From contig CAYLYX010000009.1 in NCBI GenBank assembly GCA_964387945.1, positions 1-64,000 on the forward strand: a stretch of DNA of 64,000 bases. Direction: 5' to 3'. Numbering within the stretch: the stretch's first letter is position 1; every line of letters begins with the position of its first letter. Source of the DNA: Parvicella sp964387945. GTDB lineage: Bacteria; Bacteroidota; Bacteroidia; Flavobacteriales_D; Parvicellaceae. A model generated the notes under the pieces. That model did not search any database. It was given only the letters and a program-made list of their open reading frames with translations, and was not told the origin of the DNA. This document shows, one piece after another, positions 43,455 to 53,721 of the stretch. A program made the position numbers and the translations under genes.

Positions 43455-44153
43455 ATGACCCGATCGCAATTGCTTATCATATTGTATGTTTTACTCTCCG
43501 TAGTGGAAATTACGGGAGACATTTTAGAAAATCAGCTTATGGTTTTTGCTACGAAGCCATTATTGATGCCAACCCTACTTGTTTGGTTTCTCCTAGAAGT
43601 AAAAGCTTCGTCAAAATTTAAGAACATCATTGCAGGTTCAATCATAGCCGCCTTCTTTGGGGATACTTTTTTAATGTTGCTCCCCTTTAACGAACTCTTC
43701 TTTTTATTGGGACTAGGTTCTTTTTTAATTGGTCAGGTACTTTACGGATGGGGCTTTATTGTCAACATTAAATCTTCTCCCTCAGAAGGAAACAAAGGAT
43801 TCAACATCGCGATGACTTTGCTGTTCGCGGGCTTCTATGGAGGGCTTATGACACTCCTTTTCCCCACGCTAGGCGAGTTTATGATTCCAGTATTTGTTTA
43901 TGGACTCGCTATATGTTTTATGGGATTAACAGCAGCCTTTAGATATGGAAAAGTGACACGAACCTCCTTCATCTATGTACTGATAGGCGCACTTACTTTT
44001 GTGGTGTCCGACACCTGTATCGCATTAGATAAGTTCTATTTTTCGGGTGGTTTTGCGTATGCGCAAGCCGTGATTATGGTAACCTACTGTACCGCTCAAT
44101 TCTTAATGGTAAAAGGTACAATCCTATACCTCAAGGAACAAACGTCACAATAA
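43455..44153 (+). CDS. Lysoplasmalogenase (YhhN/TMEM86 family)
   Basis: The 232-aa membrane protein has about eight transmembrane helices and the family motifs FATKPLLMPTLLVWFL, IIAAFFGDTFLMLLP, FLIGQVLYGWGF and LIGALTFVVSDTCIALDKF. The conserved aspartates in AFFGDTFL and VVSDTCIA are those expected for catalysis. It cleaves the vinyl-ether bond of lysoplasmalogens. The ATG at 43455 is chosen because the longer upstream frame reads through sigma-operon promoter DNA and does not resemble the family. Confidence 0.84.
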   Translation: MTRSQLLIILYVLLSVVEITGDILENQLMVFATKPLLMPTLLVWFLLEVKASSKFKNIIAGSIIAAFFGDTFLMLLPFNELFFLLGLGSFLIGQVLYGWGFIVNIKSSPSEGNKGFNIAMTLLFAGFYGGLMTLLFPTLGEFMIPVFVYGLAICFMGLTAAFRYGKVTRTSFIYVLIGALTFVVSDTCIALDKFYFSGGFAYAQAVIMVTYCTAQFLMVKGTILYLKEQTSQ

Positions 44154-44190
44154 GGCATCCCATAGATTTGGAGAAATAACAATAAACATC

Positions 44191-44198
44191 TACATTTG
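44191..44198 (+). promoter_or_regulatory. -7 box of hppA (TACATTTG)
   Basis: Perfect consensus match 30 nt before the ATG at 44229. Confidence 0.5.
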
Positions 44199-44228
44199 CC
44201 CCCCTAAATTTTGAAATTAACATCAACT

Positions 44229-46574
44229 ATGGACAATTTATTAATATGGTTGCTACCAGTCTTTGGTCTAATCGGATTGGGATACATGGTGTATCTTGCA
44301 AGATGGGTAAAAGCACAAGATGCTGGTAATGACAGGATGAAAAAGATTGCGCGTTATGTGCAGGAAGGTGCGATGGCATTCTTAAAAGCAGAGTATCGAA
44401 TGCTTGCCATCTTTGTGGTAATTGCAGGTGCTGCGCTTGGAGGAATTGCAGCGGTTGTAGACACCACGCACTGGTTAATTATCGTTGCCTTTGTTATTGG
44501 TGCTGTTTTCTCAGCTGTAGCTGGTAACATTGGAATGAGAATTGCAACTGACGCTAACGTAAGAACTGCTGAAGCAGCTAGATCCAGTCTACCTAAAGCC
44601 TTGAAAGTATCTTTCACAGGTGGTACCGTAATGGGACTAGGAGTAGCGGGATTGGCTGTGTTCGGATTGAGCATCATCTTTGCGCTTCTTACCTGGTCAT
44701 GGGTTACAGAACCCTCTAGCAACTTCTATGGACAAATGACCATGGTACTTGAAACTTTAGCTGGTTTCTCTTTAGGAGCCGAGTCGATCGCTTTATTTGC
44801 AAGAGTGGGTGGTGGTATCTACACCAAAGCTGCTGACGTAGGTGCTGACCTTGTTGGAAAAGTTGAGGCTGGAATTCCTGAAGATGACCCAAGAAACCCT
44901 GCAACAATTGCTGATAACGTTGGTGATAACGTTGGTGACGTTGCTGGAATGGGTGCAGATCTTTTCGGATCTTACGTGGCTACTATGCTTGCAGCAATGG
45001 TTCTTGGAAACTATGCTATCAACGCTTATCACATTAACAGTTCTGCAGATTTAACTGCTTTTGATGGGATGGGACCTATTCTTTTACCCGTATTAATTGC
45101 TGGGTTGGGAATCATCTTCTCTATCATTGGTACGCTTTTCATTAAGATTAAAGATAACAGCGCTAAAGAGAAGCAAGTACAGGGTGCTTTGAACTTGGGT
45201 AACTGGAGTTCGATTATCCTTACAGGTATTGCTTCTTACTTTGTGATTGACTGGATGCTTCCAGAAAAGCTTTACTTAACGGCTATTGAGGTGAAACTGA
45301 ACGGAATTACCTATGGTGATGCAGCTTCTACCTTCACATCTGGGCGTGTATTTATAGCGGTTGTGATCGGATTGGTTGTAGGAGGCTTGATCTCTTTCTT
45401 AACAGAATACTACACAGGATTAGGAAAACGTCCGGTGATGAACATTATCAAGAACTCATCTACTGGTGCTGCAACTAACATTATTGCGGGTCTATCAACA
45501 GGGATGATGTCTACTTTCTTACCAATCATCTTGTTTGCTTTGGCGATCTGGGGAGCTTATGCTGCTGCAGGATTCTACGGAATCTCTTTAGCTGCTTCGG
45601 CAATGATGGCAACTACCGCTATGCAATTGGCAATTGATGCTTTTGGGCCTATCGCTGATAATGCAGGAGGTATTGCAGAAATGAGTGAGTTACCGAAAGA
45701 AGTAAGAGAAAGAACTGACATTCTAGATTCAGTTGGTAACACTACTGCTGCAATTGGTAAAGGATTCGCAATTGCATCTGCTGCACTTACGGCATTGGCA
45801 TTATTTGCGGCTTATGTAACCTTCACAGGAATTGATGGAATTAACATCTTCAAAGCGCCAGTATTGGCTATGTTGTTCATTGGAGGTATGATCCCCGTTG
45901 TTTTCTCTGCAATGGCGATGAGCTCTGTAGGTAAGGCTGCGATGGCAATGGTAAAAGAAGTAAGAAGACAGTTCAAGGAGATCAAAGGAATTATGGAAGG
46001 GAAGAACGAACCAGAATATGGTAAGTGTGTTGAGATTTCTACAGATGCTGCATTGAGAGAAATGATGTTGCCTGGTATTTTAACGATCGTCACTCCGATT
46101 ATTGTTGGTTTCTTGCCACTACTTTTTGGGTACTCTGCAAAAGACACAGCAGAAATGCTAGGAGCTTACATGGCGGGTGTAACCGTTTCTGGTGTACTTT
46201 GGGCAATCTTCCAAAACAATGCTGGTGGTGCATGGGATAACGCTAAGAAATCTTTCGAAGCAGGTGTGAAAATTGATGGTAAAATGACCTACAAAGGTTC
46301 TGATGCTCACAAGGCAGCAGTAACTGGAGATACGGTTGGTGATCCTTTTAAAGATACTTCTGGCCCTTCGATGAATATCTTGATTAAATTAACGTGTTTG
46401 GTTGGTCTTGTGATTGCTCCTCTACTTGGAGAGAGCCACACTACTGAAGAGCACAACGAACCCGTTATCGAAGAGACTGAAGGTACAGAATCGGATGCAG
46501 AAGCAGAAGAAGCTACATCAGAGGATGGGGCAGCTGTGGAAGTTGAAGAACCAGCTTTCTCTTGGATTTCGTAA
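44229..46574 (+). CDS. hppA: K+-dependent membrane-bound pyrophosphatase (ion pump)
   Basis: The 781-aa membrane protein couples pyrophosphate hydrolysis to Na+ or H+ export. The substrate site is intact (GGGIYTKAADVGADLVGKVE, NPATIADNVGDNVGDVAGMG, and later DAFGPIADNAGGIAEM and GDTVGDPFKDTSGPSMNI). Alanine in GNTTAAIGKG is the residue that marks K+-dependent enzymes. Whether it pumps Na+ or H+ cannot be decided by eye. An acidic, low-complexity C-terminal tail of about 45 residues (EETEGTESDAEAEEATSED) follows the last helix, which is unusual. The ATG at 44229 gives the normal N-terminus; a TTG at 44211 is less likely. Confidence 0.94.
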   Translation: MDNLLIWLLPVFGLIGLGYMVYLARWVKAQDAGNDRMKKIARYVQEGAMAFLKAEYRMLAIFVVIAGAALGGIAAVVDTTHWLIIVAFVIGAVFSAVAGNIGMRIATDANVRTAEAARSSLPKALKVSFTGGTVMGLGVAGLAVFGLSIIFALLTWSWVTEPSSNFYGQMTMVLETLAGFSLGAESIALFARVGGGIYTKAADVGADLVGKVEAGIPEDDPRNPATIADNVGDNVGDVAGMGADLFGSYVATMLAAMVLGNYAINAYHINSSADLTAFDGMGPILLPVLIAGLGIIFSIIGTLFIKIKDNSAKEKQVQGALNLGNWSSIILTGIASYFVIDWMLPEKLYLTAIEVKLNGITYGDAASTFTSGRVFIAVVIGLVVGGLISFLTEYYTGLGKRPVMNIIKNSSTGAATNIIAGLSTGMMSTFLPIILFALAIWGAYAAAGFYGISLAASAMMATTAMQLAIDAFGPIADNAGGIAEMSELPKEVRERTDILDSVGNTTAAIGKGFAIASAALTALALFAAYVTFTGIDGINIFKAPVLAMLFIGGMIPVVFSAMAMSSVGKAAMAMVKEVRRQFKEIKGIMEGKNEPEYGKCVEISTDAALREMMLPGILTIVTPIIVGFLPLLFGYSAKDTAEMLGAYMAGVTVSGVLWAIFQNNAGGAWDNAKKSFEAGVKIDGKMTYKGSDAHKAAVTGDTVGDPFKDTSGPSMNILIKLTCLVGLVIAPLLGESHTTEEHNEPVIEETEGTESDAEAEEATSEDGAAVEVEEPAFSWIS

Positions 46575-46596
46575 GTAACGATTAGTGAATACATTC

Positions 46597-46631
46597 AAAT
46601 CCTGACCTCGCTGAGTGTCAGGATTTTTTTT
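46597..46631 (+). terminator. Terminator after hppA
   Basis: AAATCCTGAC (46597-46606) pairs with GTCAGGATTT (46617-46626) with a 10-nt loop and is followed by a T-run. Confidence 0.85.
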
Positions 46632-46634
46632 GCA

Positions 46635-47636
46635 CTAAAACTTAGGACATGGCACTTTTCTCAACTGCTGATTCAAGGGTGGTGAATCTTTTGCTGCCCA
46701 GTTATAAATGATTGAAATTTCGTGTGAACCAGTTGTGTTAGAAACTAATCTACTGACCGTAATATCGTAAGAATATCCCACTTTGAAGTTCTTGAATTCT
46801 GCACCAATAAGCAATGCGATGGCATCGTTGTTCTGGTAGCCTGGTTGATATGATTTAAAACCTGGAATACCTCGATACCACACGCCAAAAATCATAGGAG
46901 ATCGGTAGTAATAAAACCCCACATCAAACTGGTCAAACTTCCCTTGTGCTTTATAGTTGAATGCAAAATTAAGCTCATCAGAAGCAGATGCTGTTCTTAC
47001 GATATCGTTAACGTATAATTTATATCCTCCATGAACAGAAAACTTCATCGGAAGCGGGGCTTCATAACCTAATAAAGATTCATTGGGTTTATTGAGGTGA
47101 TGCACCGCAAAACCAATCCATTTTGTGGGGGAATAGAGTAAAAACCCTGTTCCAAAGTCAAAGTTGGTAATGGGTTGATAGGTATTCTGTTCGATCGTTG
47201 TGGGTGCTCCATTCCTCACCAGCTGATCACCAAATGTCAAATCTGCGAAATCAATGCGTTTATGAATCACACCGTATTGAATTGCGGGTCGAATGTATAA
47301 ATTTCGCTTTAGCTTAAACTGATGCGCTACTTGAAGGGCAAAATTGGTCGTTTTCAAACCTCCCGTACCTGCATTGTCATTGTAGAGATTCACTCCAACT
47401 CCCGTATTGATCCGATTGAAATTCATATCTACCGCTGCATTGAAGCTATTAAAAGCCTTGGGCACACCCGGCCATTGGTTTCTGTAGGATAGTGCCGCTC
47501 GGTTTTGAAACGTAGCTCCAGCAAAAGCAGGATTCAGGTATCCAGCTGCTGCAAAAAATTGTGTAAACTGCGGATCCTGCGCTCTAACGAGCGACAAATT
47601 AATCATTAGCAATATGAAAGTAATTCTAAGGAGCAT
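46635..47636 (-). CDS. PorP/SprF-family outer-membrane protein
   Basis: The 333-aa protein has a signal peptide (1-19, ending SLVRAQ) and the family's opening DPQFTQFFAAAGYLNPAFAG. Repeated beta strands of a small outer-membrane barrel follow (GVGVNLYNDNAGTG, FDFGTGFLLYSPTKW, VGYSYDITVSRL). PorP/SprF-like proteins anchor or help export the large T9SS type-B protein encoded with them. It is last in the operon and overlaps the upstream gene by 11 bp. Only the general family can be named, so I give no gene symbol. Confidence 0.88.
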   Translation of the reverse strand: MLLRITFILLMINLSLVRAQDPQFTQFFAAAGYLNPAFAGATFQNRAALSYRNQWPGVPKAFNSFNAAVDMNFNRINTGVGVNLYNDNAGTGGLKTTNFALQVAHQFKLKRNLYIRPAIQYGVIHKRIDFADLTFGDQLVRNGAPTTIEQNTYQPITNFDFGTGFLLYSPTKWIGFAVHHLNKPNESLLGYEAPLPMKFSVHGGYKLYVNDIVRTASASDELNFAFNYKAQGKFDQFDVGFYYYRSPMIFGVWYRGIPGFKSYQPGYQNNDAIALLIGAEFKNFKVGYSYDITVSRLVSNTTGSHEISIIYNWAAKDSPPLNQQLRKVPCPKF

Positions 47637-49188
47637 CGGTTGGTAAAGATTTTAGTACGATAGAAAGATTATCTTGTTCGGTAAGGTCCTCAAAAGACAT
47701 GCTGATGGTTTTGCTTTCATACCCTTTGGATTCAACAATGAGTTGATAATGTTCAAGAGGCATAGACAATAAGATGAAATTCCCCTTTCCGTTGGTTCTA
47801 TAAATTCCATTCAGGTTCTTATCCTCTTCATTGATAATTGTAATTTTTGCATTGAGTGGTGCACCACTATCATCCAGTACATTTCCTTTGATTACTGTTT
47901 GAAAACTCTCGTGATCATAAATATTCACTACATAAATATCATCAGCTCCGAGACCACCTTCACGATCTGAAGAGAAAAAAGCTTGTTGTGAATTTGCTGA
48001 CAAGCGATAATAAAGATCGTGCCCTAACGAATTAATTGGGTATCCGATGTTTTCGGGTTGTGTCCATGAACCATCTTCTGAAAGTTTTGCCTTGAAAATA
48101 TCAAAGCCACCAATACCAATACGTCCATCAGATGAGAAATAAAGCGTCATATCGTCTACATGAAAGAAAGGAGCATCCTCATTTCCTTCTGTGTTGATCA
48201 ATGGTCCCATGTTAATCTCTCTGCCCCAATCTCCGGTCGGTAATTTCCTGGCATAATATAGATCAAAACCTCCATATCCCCCAGGACGATTAGAACTGAA
48301 GAAAATCATATTTCCATCCGTAGACAAGCAAGCACTAGACTCAATGTGCTTACTGTTGATTCCTTCTGGCAATATCTTTACGTTAGACAAATTCCCAAGG
48401 GAATCACAGTCGGCCTCATACAAATCTCCTTGAATGATATTCTTGGGGTTGGTTTTGAAAAACAAGAACTTCGCACCGTCATAACTCAACGAAACAGCAG
48501 CGTCATGCAGCTTCGTGTTGATCTCCTCACAATTTCTGGGTTTATCCCATGACCCTCCTTTCATTCTTGCGAAAAACACATCCTGAAAATAGCTTCCTAA
48601 GTGATCCTTTTGTTGTGATACGTTATCTGCTCTTCTACTGGTATAAAACATTCCTGATTTGTCCGGCATCAATACTGGAACTGACTCCTGTGCGTCTGTG
48701 TTGATCGTACTTCCTAAATTATTGATCTCTACCTTTCGTTCTGCTGTAATCAACTCTTGCGCTTCATAGGCAATGTTCAAATAATTTAGAATCGCACCTT
48801 CATCAACAGACTTTTTCTTATCGAGTAATATTGTTTGCAATGAATTGATGGCGTCCTCAAACCTGCCGTGAATCAGATAAGCTCTACCCAAATAATAATA
48901 GTAGTTCTCTAGACTCTTCGTATTGTAAACATTTTCAATTAACTCCAATGCTTCCCGTTCATTACTTTTTTGGTTCAACTTACAAATGGCTAAACCAAAC
49001 CTCACCTCATCATCGTTCGGATACTTTTCATACAACCCTAAAAAACGCTCGTTAGCATCGATAAAGTCTTCGTACTCAATACTCACAAATGCTTTCTTCA
49101 ACTCCTTTTTATCAGACTTGTCCAACTTCTGCCCCCAAATAACAGATGCAGAAAGAACCAACGTTAAAACAACTATCAATTTTCTCAT
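47626..49188 (-). CDS. TPR/PD40-repeat envelope protein
   Basis: The 520-aa protein has a signal peptide (RKLIVVLTLVLSASVIWGQ), then TPR helices (about 20-140) and a PD40/WD40-like propeller (about 165-410). The propeller carries repeats like DGNMIFFSSNRPGGYGGFDLYYA and NSQQAFFSSDREGGLGADDIY. A C-terminal carboxypeptidase-regulatory-like domain follows (about 425-510). It resembles the PorE/SprE-like periplasmic partners of T9SS modules but lacks the usual terminal OmpA domain. The ATG at 49188 overlaps the upstream TGA (TGATG). Confidence 0.8.
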   Translation of the reverse strand: MRKLIVVLTLVLSASVIWGQKLDKSDKKELKKAFVSIEYEDFIDANERFLGLYEKYPNDDEVRFGLAICKLNQKSNEREALELIENVYNTKSLENYYYYLGRAYLIHGRFEDAINSLQTILLDKKKSVDEGAILNYLNIAYEAQELITAERKVEINNLGSTINTDAQESVPVLMPDKSGMFYTSRRADNVSQQKDHLGSYFQDVFFARMKGGSWDKPRNCEEINTKLHDAAVSLSYDGAKFLFFKTNPKNIIQGDLYEADCDSLGNLSNVKILPEGINSKHIESSACLSTDGNMIFFSSNRPGGYGGFDLYYARKLPTGDWGREINMGPLINTEGNEDAPFFHVDDMTLYFSSDGRIGIGGFDIFKAKLSEDGSWTQPENIGYPINSLGHDLYYRLSANSQQAFFSSDREGGLGADDIYVVNIYDHESFQTVIKGNVLDDSGAPLNAKITIINEEDKNLNGIYRTNGKGNFILLSMPLEHYQLIVESKGYESKTISMSFEDLTEQDNLSIVLKSLPTDAP

Positions 49189-52100
49189 CACCTTAATAAA
49201 TGTATTTCACCAACGTACACTTCTTCATTTCCGTTGGTGTATTTTACTTTCGCCTTCCAGATATATACATCCTGTTGGCATAGTTCTTCTCTGTAATAAC
49301 CGTCCCAACCAATATTTGCATCAAAACTTTCAAAAATTAGTTCTCCCCATCGATTAAAAATCGAAAGATGGTAATTCTCTACTCCTTTAAACACCGGGAA
49401 GAAAACATCATTATCCACCGAATTAGGATCATAGTAACCCCCTGTTGGACCACTGGTATTTGGTGTAAACGCGTTAGGGAATTCAATTTCACCTCCTGTT
49501 TCGGCCACTACTGCTTGCGGGAATATTACTGTGTCAGGACAATTGTGTTCATTGTTTGCGATCAGCATAATGTCATAAAGTCCTTCTACACTATAAAAGT
49601 GTTCTGGATGCTCATCTGTGCTTATAGTTCCATCACCAAAATCCCAGGTATACTCATCAGCATAACTCGAAAGGTTGTACAGCTGCACAGGTTCATCGGG
49701 TACATAAACCTCTGTGGGAGAATACTGGAAGAATGCAACAGCGTATTCATAAACATGCACAGAATCCATCATTACAAAGGTTTGCACACCTCCAGGCCCC
49801 GTAAGTGTTACGGTAACGGTATAATCTCCCGCTTGATGATAGGTATAATATGGGTTCTGTAACGTAGAAAAACCTCCATCGCCAAAATCCCAGTAATAAC
49901 TATCTACGTACAACGAACTGTCATAAAACTGGATGGTAACGGGTCTGCAGCCCTCACCCGACCCATATATATGTGGCTCAGGAAGCGGAGGAATGATGGT
50001 TATCGTTTGTGTACTGGTATCGCTACAAAAATCACTTGCTACGATCAACTGAACCTCAAAATCTCCCCAAGTAACGTAACTATGATCTGAGGGAGTGAAG
50101 GCAATCGCAGTATCTCCATCACCAAAATCCCAGTAATAGTCCCACGATCCGGTGGTACTTGCATTGTTAAAACTCACGGTTGTAGACGGATACGTCTGTG
50201 TGAAAGGTGTTGGCGTAAATAACGAGTTAGGAACGGGGAAGACCAAAATATCCTGATAAGCCGTATCCTTGCAACCCGCAGCTGAAGTAGCAATCAACTG
50301 AACGGTATAGATAGAATCTGTTGTTCCAGGGTTAAAAAAGAACTCATTGGGGTTCTGCTGGGTCTCCTGAAAACCGTTATCATAATCCCATAACCATTGC
50401 GTTGCATTGATAGATTGATCTGTAAAGAACGCGTGAAATGGCGTACACCCAGCGGTATCTACCGTAAAAGCTGCCGTAATCTCTGGGTAAACGGTAATGG
50501 GTATAGTAGCTGTATCCGCACAACCATTAGTGGTAGATGCTATTAATGTAGGGTTATATACGATATCTCCTGCAGTTTGGTTTTCATAAAAATATGGAAA
50601 GTTTGTCTGAGTTGTTGTGGAGGTATTCCCATCGTCAAAGTCCCACGAGTAGCTCGTTGCATCAATAGATGTATTCTGAAAACTGAAGTTTAGTGGAGCA
50701 CAACCTACCGTGGTTGAAGGCACAAATTGAGCAATCGGAGTGGCATAGATTAGCATCTCCTGACTTGCAGTATCTCTACATCCATTGGCCGAAATGGCTA
50801 TTAACTCGACATCATAAATGATGTCTGCCGTGCCTGGGTTGGTGAATGTCTGTGTAGGATTTTGCAAAATGCTAGTAGAACCATCATCAAAATTCCAGCT
50901 CCATTGATCGGCATTAACCGACAAGTCGGTAAAATCTCCAATAAAAGGTTCACAGCCTACCGTGTCTACCGTGAAATCAGCAAAAACTTCAGGGTACACC
51001 GTAATCGTAACCTCTGAGGTATCCCTGCACCCATCATCTGTAATAGCAATCAAAGTTGGGTTCAGAATCATATCTGCAGTAGTTTGATTCTCATAGGTAT
51101 GGTTGTGTGATGCGAGAGTAGTGGTAGACGTGTTCCCATCATCATAATCCCACTCGAATGTAGTTGCACCGATAGAAGTATTCTGAAAAGTGACCTCCAA
51201 TGGACCACAGCCATCTGTAATGGGAGTATTAAACTGTGAAGTAGGGTTTGGAAAGACCTTGACCTCTCCATAATTGGTATCCTGACAGCCAAAGGGAGAA
51301 GTTGCAATCAGTTCCACAATGTACGTCACGTCATTGGTTGTCCCGTTCGTATACAAATGACTAGGCGAAACACCCGTAGCTGAATTACCATCGCCAAAGT
51401 CCCACTCATAAGTTACTGCCCCCACAACCGTTGGGAAATTTACTTGAAGTGGGCTGCATCCAGAATCTGGAACACTTGTAAAGTCAAAATCAGGCAATGG
51501 ATAAACGGTAATGTTTTGCGTGCTAGTATCCGTACAACCATTGGAAGAAATCACCACCAACTCCACGGTATAAACATCAATGAATTGGGTGGTATTTATA
51601 TACTGATGAGTTGTATGATAGGCTACATCCGTATTCCCATCTCCAAAATCCCACTCATAGGTTTGTCCTGCTGAACTCAAGTTCGTAAATACCACATCTA
51701 GTGGAGCACAACCTGGAAAACCATTGTGACTGAAGTCAGAGGCTACACCAAAGTAAACATCTACCGTTCCATAGGCAGTATCTGTGCAGCCAAAGGTGGT
51801 ACTGGCAATCATCTCAACTGTATAGGTAGTATCAGAGGCAGTAGTGTTCTGAAAAAGATTAGTTGGATCAGCATTGGTTGAGGTATTACCATCTCCAAAA
51901 TTCCATGTATAGCCTGTTGCTCCAGAACTTTGATTCGTAAACTGTACAGGAAGTGCCGGACAACCTGCATTCACATCTTGGGTGAAATCCGCAACTGGAA
52001 CAGGTTCAACATCAACTGAAATTGTGTTTATGCTGCTACAATGAGCTGTGGCTACTTCGAGCGTAATATCAAATGAGCCATTTGAGTTGTAGGTAGTAGT

Positions 52101-53693
52101 CGGGTTCTGTTGGGTAGAATTGTCTCCATTTCCAAAATCCCAATCCCAAGATACAATTGGATCTCCTGGGGAAGAGGTAGATTGATCTGTAAAAGTGGCC
52201 AAAGCATCTTCGCACACACTTTGAGGAACGAAGTCAACTACTGGAGACTCAAATACATTTACTGTGGCGGTGGCCATATCCGAGCAACCATTTAATGCAG
52301 TAACAGTAAGTGTGGGAGTATACGTTCCGGGAGAGTTGTAGTCTTGTGCGGGGGGCGACAATCCATTAAATGTGTTGCCATTATCAAAGTCCCAATCCCA
52401 ATCAATTGCATCGATTGAAGCATCGGTAAAATTTACGGTCAATTGATCACAACCCTCATCGTTGTCCAGCACAAAATTAGCTTGAGGAATTGGTCTTACA
52501 TGAATATCTAACGAAGTAGTGTCCGCACAGCCATTCGCACCGCCAATACTTGCTGCCAATTGAATCGTATAATCTCCGGGAGCCACATAGGAGTGCGTTG
52601 GATTGGCACCGAGTAGCTGCCATCCACTTCCATCGCCAAAATTCCAACTGAGGGTATTAGCTCCTCCCGTTGACACATCTGTACCTGTAACGATGGCACT
52701 GGCACATACCGTATCTGTTGACAACGTAAAGGCTGCCGTAGGAGGTGGAACAATTTCGATGGTGATATAAGCCGTATCCTGTCCACAGAAATTACTGTCG
52801 ATCATCATGACATCGTAAGTTCCTATTCCGGGATAATCGATTACATGAGGAAAAGTGGGTGGCCATGGCGTCCAGTCTACGATACTATCATAGCCAAGTC
52901 CCCAGTAATCTCCAAAGTTCCAATACTCCTGTCGTTGGAAAGTATTTCCTTGAGCTAAGCAATTTCGTTGAGTGGTGTTTTCAAAAGACACTGTAGTCTC
53001 CGGAAAGCAGAGCAAAACATCCGAAGCAGTAATAGCGGCTTCATCCAAATCCCAGATCCGAATAGGGTTGAAGGTAGCTTCACTAAAACCTCCCTGGGCA
53101 ATGTTACATTGGTTTTCTGCCACTAGTGAAACCTGCGTCTCACAATCTACGGCTCCTTGCAGGTAATCGTGCGTAACGGTATCTCCTGAATTGGTGTAAT
53201 CTAATACCAGAGCGGGAGAGCCATCTCCGAAATCCCAGGTAAAAACAGTAGTTGGCGACACGTTTGTGCTTGAGTTAATGAATTGTAAAGGTGCGGGAGC
53301 ACACGTCTGGGTTACCCCTCCAAAAGGAATCTGAATGGAAGCGGTAGTCGGTTCTTCCATAATAACGGTACCTGTAATTACACAACCGCTTGCCGTTTCC
53401 GTAAACGTTACGGTGTAGGATCCAACCGTTGCACCATAAACATGAGACAGCACTTGCGGTGGCGCAAATGCTCCTCCGGATTCTATTGGACTACCATCTC
53501 CCCAATCAATAGTATAAGCTCCAAAAGTTGTGGCGCTCTGAAAATTGAGGGTATAGTTTGTTCCGAAGCAACTTAGCCAAGTAGGTGTTGGTGTTAATAC
53601 ACCATCTCCATCATAAGCTTCGCATTGCGCAAAAGCACGATTCGCCCATCCCAACATAATCGTTGAAAGAAAAGCAAGCAGGGCAACTCTCAT
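49188..53693 (-). CDS. Giant surface protein with about 16 PKD domains and T9SS type-B C-terminus
   Basis: The 1501-aa protein has a signal peptide (MRVALLAFLSTIMLGWANRA, then FAQ), then about 16 PKD-like modules marked by WDFGDG-type motifs every 80-90 residues. A CHU_C/T9SS type-B domain (EIEFPNAFTPNTSGPTGGYY ... EIHLLR) ends it. It is exported to the surface, probably as an adhesin or filament, with the help of the downstream TPR/PD40 and PorP/SprF partners. The ATG at 53693 is preferred to GTG 53744, since the GTG lies upstream of the predicted transcription start. Two adjacent PKD pairs form a near-duplicate higher-order repeat. Confidence 0.88.
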   Translation of the reverse strand: MRVALLAFLSTIMLGWANRAFAQCEAYDGDGVLTPTPTWLSCFGTNYTLNFQSATTFGAYTIDWGDGSPIESGGAFAPPQVLSHVYGATVGSYTVTFTETASGCVITGTVIMEEPTTASIQIPFGGVTQTCAPAPLQFINSSTNVSPTTVFTWDFGDGSPALVLDYTNSGDTVTHDYLQGAVDCETQVSLVAENQCNIAQGGFSEATFNPIRIWDLDEAAITASDVLLCFPETTVSFENTTQRNCLAQGNTFQRQEYWNFGDYWGLGYDSIVDWTPWPPTFPHVIDYPGIGTYDVMMIDSNFCGQDTAYITIEIVPPPTAAFTLSTDTVCASAIVTGTDVSTGGANTLSWNFGDGSGWQLLGANPTHSYVAPGDYTIQLAASIGGANGCADTTSLDIHVRPIPQANFVLDNDEGCDQLTVNFTDASIDAIDWDWDFDNGNTFNGLSPPAQDYNSPGTYTPTLTVTALNGCSDMATATVNVFESPVVDFVPQSVCEDALATFTDQSTSSPGDPIVSWDWDFGNGDNSTQQNPTTTYNSNGSFDITLEVATAHCSSINTISVDVEPVPVADFTQDVNAGCPALPVQFTNQSSGATGYTWNFGDGNTSTNADPTNLFQNTTASDTTYTVEMIASTTFGCTDTAYGTVDVYFGVASDFSHNGFPGCAPLDVVFTNLSSAGQTYEWDFGDGNTDVAYHTTHQYINTTQFIDVYTVELVVISSNGCTDTSTQNITVYPLPDFDFTSVPDSGCSPLQVNFPTVVGAVTYEWDFGDGNSATGVSPSHLYTNGTTNDVTYIVELIATSPFGCQDTNYGEVKVFPNPTSQFNTPITDGCGPLEVTFQNTSIGATTFEWDYDDGNTSTTTLASHNHTYENQTTADMILNPTLIAITDDGCRDTSEVTITVYPEVFADFTVDTVGCEPFIGDFTDLSVNADQWSWNFDDGSTSILQNPTQTFTNPGTADIIYDVELIAISANGCRDTASQEMLIYATPIAQFVPSTTVGCAPLNFSFQNTSIDATSYSWDFDDGNTSTTTQTNFPYFYENQTAGDIVYNPTLIASTTNGCADTATIPITVYPEITAAFTVDTAGCTPFHAFFTDQSINATQWLWDYDNGFQETQQNPNEFFFNPGTTDSIYTVQLIATSAAGCKDTAYQDILVFPVPNSLFTPTPFTQTYPSTTVSFNNASTTGSWDYYWDFGDGDTAIAFTPSDHSYVTWGDFEVQLIVASDFCSDTSTQTITIIPPLPEPHIYGSGEGCRPVTIQFYDSSLYVDSYYWDFGDGGFSTLQNPYYTYHQAGDYTVTVTLTGPGGVQTFVMMDSVHVYEYAVAFFQYSPTEVYVPDEPVQLYNLSSYADEYTWDFGDGTISTDEHPEHFYSVEGLYDIMLIANNEHNCPDTVIFPQAVVAETGGEIEFPNAFTPNTSGPTGGYYDPNSVDNDVFFPVFKGVENYHLSIFNRWGELIFESFDANIGWDGYYREELCQQDVYIWKAKVKYTNGNEEVYVGEIHLLR
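50231..51239 (-). repeat. Higher-order two-PKD repeat inside the surface protein
   Basis: Two consecutive units of about 169 residues (51239-50738 and 50735-50231) each consist of a type-1 PKD (TVGC or similar, NTSI, DDGNTSTTT, YENQT) followed by a type-2 PKD (FTVDT, NPGT, IAISANGC or IATSAAGC). They are more alike to each other than to neighbouring modules. Confidence 0.6.
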
Positions 53694-53721
53694 AATATTT
53701 AACAATCCAACACGCACCTTA

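Noticed and set aside
49368..49862. 164-codon plus-strand frame antisense to the PKD protein
   Set aside because: Antisense to the conserved C-terminal domain of the surface protein; its composition simply mirrors that gene.
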